NCBI GenBank assembly: GCA_029891345.1
Contig: CM056993.1
Location: 276,412,016-276,476,015 of the forward strand
DNA: 64,000 bases
Direction: 5' to 3'
Source: Dryococelus australis
Taxonomy: Eukaryota > Arthropoda > Insecta > Phasmatodea > Phasmatidae
Every line of letters starts with the position of its first letter. The stretch's first letter is position 1. The notes beneath the pieces are model-generated. The model did not search any database and was not told the DNA's origin. It was given only the letters and a program-made list of their open reading frames with translations. Below are positions 56,375 to 64,000 of the stretch, in pieces. Position numbers and translations under genes: made by a program.

Positions 56375-57031
56375 GTCAGTTGGAAGCGAGCGGTCTTATT
56401 AATTTGATAGCTTTCGCCGTAATTACTATTTCAGTTGCAGTTGAACGCATTGTAAATATCATTTTCACATTACATTATCTGCAATGAACAACACAGCCCT
56501 TCACTGAATCCACCTCCGTAAACACAAACTATTACATCATAGTGTTAATTATTAACTGCAGGCACAGCTTTGTGTGTATGAAACGTCGGAATTACACCAC
56601 GTTGATCGAGAGGAGATGGATGTAGCATACTCTACCCACGAGCTGCGCGGAACGAAATTCGATTTCCAATCCAACTACGCGTAGGCTGAACGGAAAGGTC
56701 GAGCCCCGCTAAAAGCAGGCAGGCGGCACAGTACTAGAAAAACAAGACACTGAAGAGGATGAGCTTTCAACGAGGTGGGGCTTGGAAGGCGAGATTCGCG
56801 AGTTAATCTTAGAGCACACGTGATGCGTATACTTTAAATATATTTAAGTTAGAACTTGCTGTTACGGGACCTCCCTAGTTGTCAAGTGGTTGTCACTGTG
56901 AGCAGTTATCTACACTCTAATTTAAAAAAAAAAAAAAAAGTGGAATTTTTCGATTTAAATCTTTTTTCACGGCAGAAATTAAAGTCGATAACTTCTTGGC
57001 AGTTCATACATTTGGTTACTGAAACACAACA
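56375..57031. other. Unassigned DNA
   Basis: No features recognised apart from an A-run near 56923. Confidence 0.3.
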
Positions 57032-57032
57032 G

Positions 57033-57298
57033 TGAAGAGTGGAGTGGACAGATTTGGGCGGCTCTTGACATCATGGTCTTGAGAGCCTATGAAGGGTAAG
57101 TGAGGTGAGAATAAGGCAACGCCGGAATGCAAGGGCGGGGGAAGCGGGAGATCCCAGAGAAAACCCGCCGACCAGCGGCATCGTCCGGCACGAATCACCC
57201 GCGAAAATCCGAGAGCTGCCTCGCCGGGAATCGAACCCGGTTCGCCTCGGTGGAAGGCAAGTAGTCTGACCACTACAGCACCACGGCCCCATTTCTGT
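57033..57298 (-). mobile_element. tRNA-derived SINE, copy 11
   Basis: On the minus strand GGGGCCGTGGTGCTGTAGTG, A box TAGTGGTCAGACTACTTGCC, B box GGTTCGATTCCCGGCGAGG, tail CTCAAGACCATGATGTCAAG. The flanks ACAACAGTG before and AAAACAGTG after suggest a short target duplication. Confidence 0.88.
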
Positions 57299-57299
57299 A

Positions 57300-58089
57300 A
57301 AACAGTGTTTAAAACTATAACGACGATGCTGAATCTTTTCAGAGCAGATTGCAGTAGTAAAACCCTACAGTCTCTGCTTAAAGTTCTGAGGAAACGGAAT
57401 ACACGCGAAGCTTGTTCATTCCGTTTTCCACAGCGCCGCAAAGCTGCTCGGGCGTAACCTTGAGCCATTCAAAATGGTTTACTAGGGAGGCACTTTAAGG
57501 GCTTCTGTTCCAGTGAAGGATTCTGCACACGTAATTTTTGTTGACTCTTCTGATATACATCCAGTTCTGAGTTAGAAAAAAAACCGCCTGAAACGGAGAG
57601 ATTCGCACAGTTAGGCTAAGGCGGCAAGTTAATTTTTTCTGAGATGTGTGCGAAGTGCCCGTAGTGTCTGTTTATTACATTTGAAAAGCCTCTTCGAAAA
57701 ACGACTAAGTCGTGAAAAGCGACCAACATTTGACAAATTAGGTAAACATAAAATAAATTGAATACAAAAAAGTGTGATATCACAGTCGTTCATGCCTTCG
57801 AAAAAAAATTAAAATATTCTTCAGTATAAGCATCTCAATATATGCAACATTGTTGCAGGTTACAGTCTTTAATGCATCTCACTATTCACACTCTTGTTGT
57901 CCTTGCGCGAAAATATATCGTGGCATCTATTCCACCGACACACTTGCAGGCCAGGTTATGTAGGTAACTACACTTTTGAGGACATGTACCCGAAGTCACT
58001 AAAGACTTGCTTGCTGCAAACCATGATCTGCAAACCGTTCCGGAAATTTTGGGGGTGTTCAAGTTAGGCGGACCATCCTGTATAGGAGC
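57300..58089. other. Unassigned; possible transposon end at 58050-58080
   Basis: The complement of 58052-58080 reads CAGGATGGTCCGCCTAACTT beside TA and resembles the CAGGGTG-type end of the foldback element. Its partner was not found. The rest is featureless. Confidence 0.3.
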
Positions 58090-58460
58090 CATTCCCTTAC
58101 AACACAGGCTTTGTGCTTGGGATCACTGTCTTGGTAAAACTTATAAGTATCTCTGATCCCTACTTTTTCTGCACTTTCATGTGACTGTTCTTTGAGAATG
58201 CTCAGACATACCTCAATTATCCTATCAATAAACACCAGCAGAGGACATGCACATGCTCACCGCCAAGCTTTGCTGTAGGCTGATGGTTCTGAATATCGAT
58301 CTGCGTATTTGCTCGTCGCCACATTACTTTTCCATCAGACCTGTACGGGATGAAATATAGCCAGCTGCCGTTGCTCGAAGGTGGTATTAGACGTCTTACA
58401 GCTAATGTTCTACTGATGATCACAACTATCAGATAACTACACCAACGGCCTTGCACACAC
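58090..58460 (-). pseudogene. Tc1-like transposase relic 2
   Basis: On the minus strand YRSDGKVMWRRANTQ and PTAKLGGEHVHVL correspond to the GSDGRVxVWR and PTVKHGGGSVMVW motifs of Tc1 transposases. A frameshift follows, then ESAEKVGIRDTY and KFYQDSDPKHKACVVREWLL with the second catalytic Asp. The region of the first Asp is unrecognisable and the DPNPIE end is missing, cut at another element. It is less complete than the relic at 31618. Confidence 0.85.
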
Positions 58461-59011
58461 TATAACTCAACCCCAATAGCGAAAATGTGGATGAATTGTA
58501 TTATGTCCCCCCCTCTCGGTACGAAACAGAATTTAAAGATCGCCGTCCGAATTTTAAAGTGACTTTGTATGCAGTGACATAAGAAATTAACAATTACGTG
58601 ATGTATTTGACGTTCTACAGCGGGTGTTTGTGGACTATTGGTAGTGTAACTTTACTAATTAGGAACATAATTTTCGTTACACAATAATTATACATACAGT
58701 TTATATATATATAACCTAATACTTTTTCTGAGGCTTAAATATTTATTGTACTAATTTATTCAGCGCCGATTTCTAGTGCGTGGCACTTATTTGCCTGCCA
58801 ATAAGTGCCATTCAGTTACTAAGTAAGAAGCTTGTTAGGGAGAACTAGTCGTTGGGGTGGATTTTAATATGAATTAAAAGGGTCCCGATGTACTGCGCAC
58901 ACCACGTTCCTCATTCATGAAATCGTTTTGGATGCATATACCGAATGAGCAAGAAAATCGCTCTCCTACCCACGCTCTCTTAACTGGCTGGTACAGCCCA
59001 TTCTTGTTACT
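58461..59011. other. Unassigned DNA
   Basis: No features recognised. Confidence 0.3.
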
Positions 59012-59814
59012 TCTAACTAGTTTGAAGCCCAACTAATGTTCTACTTTCAGGATATACCTCCGCCTCATTCAAACTAAAGGACAACGCACCACATTCGTGC
59101 GCAGTCAGTTTCATAATATTTTGCACGAGAACTATTTCCTACAAGGCATTAACAACACACCTATTTTCTCCTTGTTTTTGTTTGCACTAATTACAAATAA
59201 ATTATAATTATACATAAATTATAATTATACAAACTATGAGTAGAGACTGTTCACGGTGAAATGAGCACTTTTGAAAGACCTGCTTAAGATCTACTTGTAC
59301 GCACATTGTGTATTCTTCCGCCTTATGTAAAATTAACATTATCATTGGCCTCATGACTTTATCCATGCGTCGGTACAGTGAAACTGTGAAATTACAAGAG
59401 AAGTAAGCATTTTACAAACATGTTCATTTTTACACTTTGATGCATCAAATAAACAGAAAGCGAAAGAAATAATTTAAGTTATCACAAATGTTCACCCAAC
59501 ACTTTTTTATTTGACGTTAAGATATGGAACTACTTTCCGTCCATCGTTACCAACTTTACTGCGCGCGTATCACTCAGCGCGCCAGTTATGTATGAAGGCA
59601 GGAGCAGTGACTACTTCTAAGGTTGCTTTCGAAAGTGTTCACTTTACCGTGAACAGCCTTTAAATGTTTAATTTTACCAAAAATTAGATACATTTACGTT
59701 AAAAGAAGTATAAAATGCTGGTGATACGTGACAAATTTAGGAAACAACTAAACAAGTCGTACATGAGTTAATTTTTTAAAAGATTTTATTGAAAAAGTGT
59801 GAAGAAACCGCTAG
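59012..59814 (-). mobile_element. MITE family C, copy 6, split by MITE A
   Basis: TTGAAGCCCAACTAATGTTC, CCTCCGCCTCATTCAAACTA and CATAATATTTTGCACGAGAA lie left of the inserted A. AAGTATAAAATGCTGGTGAT and TTGAAAAAGTGTGAAGAAAC lie right of it. Confidence 0.75.
59243..59660 (+). mobile_element. MITE family A, copy 14, nested in C
   Basis: GAGACTGTTCACGGTGAAAT to TACCGTGAACAGCCTT, TA at 59241-59242 and 59661-59662. Full length. Confidence 0.92.
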
Positions 59815-60711
59815 GTGGCTGCCAACTCGGTGCGGCGAAGCAGGAAGCTACGACGTAACTGCAGTATTGCCAGATAGAGGAATCAAATTCTGGTACATTG
59901 CGCGATGAAATTCTGGTATTTTTCTAAAATTCTGGTACTCTAATAAAAAGGAGCCGGACTACCAATTTTCCCCCCTTACAACCACACTATAGGAAAACAG
60001 GTGGAACCATTACAGTAATTTAATGTCCCAAATATAATTTGCGCCATTTTAGAACAACAATGATTGTATGACATTGTATTGTTGTTGGTTAGATTTTACA
60101 TATAGTATTAACTTTTTAGGCTGCTCAGAGATTACTTACTATTGAAATTTTGTAATTTTCTTTCAATATATTTAGTCAAAAAATAACAGTAATTTTAAAA
60201 TTATTAATGGCCATATAATTTAATTTTACACTATGTATTGTACAGATACAAAATGATTTAAATCAAGAGATACTTTTGCTACATCAGTAGACTTTTAGCA
60301 AATTTTCATTACCAATAAAATTCTGGTATATATGCGTACCAGAATGCGAAAAATCTGGTAACTGGTACTAGGATGGAAAATCTGGTACAAATACCAGAAC
60401 TCTGGTACGTCTGGCAACAATCCGTGACTGACGACCGCGCCGAGAGAAACGGAAAAACATACCGAACGGCCGGCAGGGTTTCAGTACTCGGACCAAGAGA
60501 AGCGGACCCGCGCCGAGATCCAAGAGGCCGATGTTTGTTGAAATCGGCACTGTGACGCGCGCAGGCGCTGTCGTTGGCCGATAACGACAACCAACCACCT
60601 GCCGCCGTGACTTGGGCGCGGGCCAGAGCGCTCCGTGGCGGGGGAGTGTGGTACCCCCTCCCCCACTCCGTGGCAGGGTGACACTTGAAGTACTCTCTCA
60701 CAGAAGTTAAC
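59815..60711. other. AT-rich then CpG-rich DNA (60420-60700)
   Basis: 60420-60700 is GC- and CpG-rich (GACGACCGCGCCGAGAGAAA, GCGCGGGCCAGAGCGCTCCG) with several spurious frames, the longest 169 codons on minus. No exon supported. Confidence 0.3.
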
Positions 60712-61618
60712 GTGGCCGCCTTGGTAGGCCGCGAGAAGCTGTGCAGAGCTCCAGCAGAAAACGTTTTATTAAAAAAACGTCCGACGTGTCTTGAGTGAGG
60801 TCCGATTACGAATAGCATTAAGAAACGTTACGCGTCTGTATACTGTTCCTCCATCTCTCTCTAAAACATGCTTTCGTGATAGTGAAAATTGCTCAAACAG
60901 TTTTCTTACGGTCATTTTTAGGTATAGGCTGTTCACGGTAAAATGAGCACTTTTGAAAGCCCTGCTTGAGATCTACTTGTATGCACGTTGTGTGTTCTCC
61001 CGCCTTATGTAAAATTAACATTGGCATGGGCCTCACAACGTTATTCGTGCGTCGGCCAAGTGGAACTGTGAAATTATTCGAAAAGTAAATACTTTATAAT
61101 TCTGCTCATTTTTACAGTTTCATTCATTAAACAATACATAAAGAGAATTAAATTCTAAGTTGTCACAAATGATTACCTAACACTTTATATTCGACGTTAG
61201 AATATGGAACTACTTTCCATCCACCGTTACCAATTTGACGGGGGCGCAGGTCACTCAGTGCGCCCGTTAAAATATATACAGGTAGGAACGGTGACCTTTT
61301 TCTAGCGTCCATTTCAAAAGTACTTACTTTACCATGAACAGCCTTTATGAACAATCCAGTATATAAACGAAGGACGTGCATCAAACCTTTACTTTTATTA
61401 TTACGTCTTAAAATGGTAGGTAGCGTCTACGCTGAAAGTCGCGTAGAGGTGCATTATCGACGGCAAGACTGCGCGCCAGTTCAGTGTTTTTCGTGTAGAG
61501 GCGATTAAAGAGTTGCGTGCTCATGTCTCGGTCGCCCCTATGCTCCCATGCATTTATGCCTCAGGCGTGCAAAATTCCTTCAACCAGGCAGCCACCTTAA
61601 ATGTGTCGAATGCGAAAA
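60712..61618 (+). repeat. Dispersed repeat F, copy 4, split by MITE A
   Basis: Left part 60712-60924, right part 61346-61618. Both align with the uninterrupted complement of 45108-45575: CTGTGCAGAGCTCCAGCAGA, GAGTGAGGTCCGATTACGAA, then GGACGTGCATCAAACC and CAGGCAGCCACCTTAAA. Confidence 0.72.
60925..61345 (+). mobile_element. MITE family A, copy 15, nested in repeat F
   Basis: TAGGCTGTTCACGGTAAAAT to TACCATGAACAGCCTT, TA at 60923-60924 and 61346-61347. Removing it with one TA leaves TTTTTAGGTATGAAC, matching TGTTTAGGCATGGAC in F copy 3, which confirms the borders and the 2-bp duplication. Confidence 0.95.
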
Positions 61619-62021
61619 AAAAAAAACATTATTTTTTAATCGTAACAAATATTTCTCAATTGGTATTGTATGTAATGCCATTTTCCTCGAATAAAAACTT
61701 TTTACACTTTATATTTTGATGTCGGATACAAAAGTTTTCTGCTTTGTTACAGCCATGACAATAACTAACTTAAATGTACTAATGAAAAAATTTACGTTAA
61801 CTAGTGCCGTGGGCAACGGCACAACACATATGCAATAAAAAAAAAACAGTTTATGCATGTTTTCAAAATAAGGAAATGTTTTGCACATGTTTAGCCTTTT
61901 TTTTTTTAATGCGGAGTGTCGTCTCATCAGAATAAAAGTTCACAGGCGAGGTCATGTGGCAGTGACACACTCGCTTATCTCTCTCTAACACTCGACAATT
62001 GGTGCAAGGGAACCCTCGATA
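61619..62021. other. Unassigned AT-rich DNA
   Basis: A-runs at 61617 and 61838. No features recognised. Confidence 0.3.
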
Positions 62022-62246
62022 AAGTATATTCGCGGTTTAAACCTTAAAAAAAACCACCCCTGTATGACGTGTTTGGTTGTTTCCTAAATATACCACGTAT
62101 CATAAGCATTTTATATGTTTTAACATAAAAGTGCCCCCCCCCCCCTTTTAGAGATTTAAGTTTTCCTTATATTTTATCTATAAATTATAACAATTTATAA
62201 CTAATACGAATAAAGAAAGAAAGAAAATATGTGTGTTGGCAATGCC
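62022..62246 (+). mobile_element. MITE family C, copy 7 (truncated)
   Basis: AAGTATATTCGCGGTTTAAA, CTGTATGACGTGTTTGGTTG and TTTCCTAAATATACCACGTA, then ATGTGTGTTGGCAATGCC where an A/B end begins. Contains a C-run at 62134. Confidence 0.65.
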
Positions 62247-62248
62247 TA

Positions 62249-62300
62249 TAGGATGTTCACGGTAAAGAGAGCACTTTTGAGGTCCTTGTTACTTCTTTAC
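62249..62300 (+). mobile_element. A/B-type MITE left end, nested in C
   Basis: TAGGATGTTCACGGTAAAGA then GAGCACTTTTGAGGTCC. Only the terminal repeat is recognisable, so A or B cannot be decided. Confidence 0.6.
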
Positions 62301-64000
62301 TATCCATTTTTTATAGTTCCACAGTAGAATGAAATGGAGGGAGCTGGAACAGGGGCTGCGGTGCCACAATGGCCATCTAGGATGATGTGACGTGGAGACC
62401 ACCACTGCTCTGCCATTCCTCGTCATCAGTGTCAATCTTGTTTATCCTTCGGAATTTCCCCTTTTTCCAACCTCCTGCTCTATCATTCCACCATGTCTCT
62501 TCATGCTCTTGCATTCCGATTGATTCCTTTACTTCATGCTCCGGCATTTCGATTTTTATTTCATGCTCTCACATTCCTTCCTGTCTCTCTCTCCCTCGCC
62601 TGTTCTATCTCGTTTGCTCTATCCTTTGGTTTTCTCATATTCATGCTGGTCTATTTTCTCTCTCGGCTTATCTACCACCACTTTCCTCTCGCTTGCTTTT
62701 TACTTTCTCCAACTTTAATTCCCGCACCTGCCACCAATCGGCTGCTATAGGCGGCCATATTTAATTCTCGTGCCTACCACCAGAGTGTGTGTGCTAAATT
62801 ATACCATTCTCAGCTAGGGGTGCGGGTATTGATAAGGCCAATTTGTGTGTTGGTAATCACATGCCTGCAGGGGCATGCTAATATTTAGGAGTTTAGTTCA
62901 AACGGTGGTTGCTAGGAGTGTTATTATTTTTTTTAGTTGGTGGTTGTTTCGGAACTCAAAAATGCCGGAGGCATGCAGGATCGCTCCAGCACCCCTTGGA
63001 TGGGCAGTCGAGCATCTTGACTACAAGACTACTGCGACATCTAGGCAAGGAAAATGTTTAATCTCGAATATGCATATATAGTGATTATCATCCTGGCATC
63101 AGGAAAAAAAATTGGACAGGCCCCGACTTGATATATAAAAATCGCTATTGCGTGGTTAAGAGAAAAATAAAGTAAATATTCGCATTGGTCTATGCACTCC
63201 CCAGATAATAGACTTATCACGAAAACAAGGGAATGTTGAATACACATAGAAAAAACTACAGGCACCTTACATGTGCACACACACACACTTTTTATGTGTA
63301 AAAGTTTATATATATAATACATATATTATATATAAATTAATATAACTTTTACTATTCATATTCTGGCCTGCTGAGTGCTGGCAAGTAATTAAAAACTATA
63401 TCTGCATGTAACATGCATGCATACATACATCCATGAGCCAATTGCACTGCAATGTGCATGAATGGCGATCATGTGTGCTCGTGCACATGCACTTCTGTAT
63501 CTCCAACTTGTCTGTGCATTCGAGCATATGTACTTCAACTTGTCCGTGCATTCAGCATGGTACAGAGTGAAGCCGGCCCCATGCACACGGTCCTATACAT
63601 CATGTTGTGCAAGACAGCAGTGCAAGAGCCATATTCGTCACAGCACTGTAGCAACTAGCAATTTGCCTGAACCATTTCTTATTTCACCTCCAAACACCAT
63701 AAATTCTATCATTAAACGTCCCTGTGTACGTCAGGTAATTGCGAAAGGTCATGTAGTGGAAATTAGGTTTGTTATTTTTTATTGTTTTCACGTGGACAAG
63801 GGTAAATCATCTTCATCTGCTGCAATATCTTCCGGAAGTAATGTGCGCTACCGCTGTGTCCTGGGTTCTATGTCTGGTTTTTTCTTCATTTCAGCAGTAG
63901 GAGGAATAGGGTCATAAAATATCTAGTCGTATGAGATAGATCAGAATGCCACTTCCAAAGTAGCATCATGCTCCATGCACACATGCTTAGTCGTGTACAT
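62301..64000. other. Unassigned; CT-rich block and AT palindromes
   Basis: 62400-62720 is pyrimidine-rich (CTCTCACATTCCTTCCTGTC) with overlapping open frames that reflect composition. 63300-63355 is an imperfect TA-rich palindrome. A strong acceptor-like CTTCATTTCAG at 63888-63898 is followed by only a few open codons in the frame without an early stop. No gene supported. Confidence 0.3.

Noticed and set aside
60309-60818. 169-codon minus frame in GC-rich DNA
   Set aside because: GC-rich sequence has few stop codons in any phase. The frame runs into repeat F and shows no protein motif.
62387-62764. 125-codon frame and overlapping frames in CT-rich DNA
   Set aside because: All three plus frames are open because of the pyrimidine-rich composition. 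No protein-like signal is specific to one frame.
63790-63826. Possible minus exon with motif LLPEDIAADEDDLPLS
   Set aside because: The acceptor has no pyrimidine tract and the donor (CCAC|GTGAAA) is weak. The open stretch is under 20 codons.

Overview
This is eukaryotic nuclear DNA: AT-rich, full of transposon debris, and without any long conserved coding region. No rRNA, CRISPR array, operon or intact host gene is visible. The tRNA-derived SINE family, the density of short TA-flanked inverted-repeat elements, and Tc1, mariner, hAT and PIF/Harbinger remnants point to a large insect genome. The SINE-derived pseudo-peptides (motifs such as EPGSIPGG and AGRRVFSGISRFP) resemble ones I associate with stick insects (Phasmatodea). 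That placement is from memory and unverified.

Families (my labels). A: about 420 bp, 16 copies or fragments, TIR like TAGGCTGTTCACGGTAAAGT, TA target duplication. B: about 235 bp, same TIR, different interior, six copies. C: about 420 bp and longer, TIR like AGTCTATTCGCGGTTTCTTC, seven copies. SINE: about 220-260 bp with A and B boxes, eleven copies or fragments. F, H, I and J: unclassified dispersed repeats. D: AT-rich elements with CACTSTAAAAA-like ends. Single elements include a PIF/Harbinger-like element (1138-1784), a 970-bp long-TIR element (6668-7637), a TA-flanked 745-bp element (30771-31515), a hAT-like element with an exact 8-bp duplication (35121-35601), a foldback element (36072-36466) and a 1384-bp TA-flanked element (39801-41184). 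Coding relics are Tc1-like (31618-32500 and 58090-58460), mariner (34990-36508) and a non-LTR retrotransposon 3' end (16600-17010).

Layout. 1-12 kb: repeats H and J, CpG-rich DNA, Harbinger-like element, SINE, A copies, repeat I carrying C and SINE insertions, long-TIR element. It also holds three phase-compatible candidate exons of an unknown + strand gene (4184-4287, 8025-8181, 8295-8458). 12-20 kb: D elements, a C copy carrying LINE and D insertions, A and B copies, and two candidate minus-strand exons (13686-13746 and 19632-19773). 20-34 kb: B and A copies, a second H copy, CpG-rich stretches and a Tc1 relic. 34-37 kb: the mariner relic split by a hAT element and a foldback element. 37-46 kb: second I copy, 1384-bp element, minisatellite, SINE, inverted F pair. 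46-64 kb: A, B and C copies, a tRNA-Met-like relic, a second Tc1 relic and candidate exons at 48613-48658 and 55029-55234.

The clearest result is a relative insertion order. Empty-site comparison shows hAT and foldback elements entering a mariner gene, A entering C and F, SINE entering A and I, B entering A, and D and a LINE entering C. I did not find a demonstrable new multi-gene system. The unplaced candidate exons are the best leads for undescribed genes.
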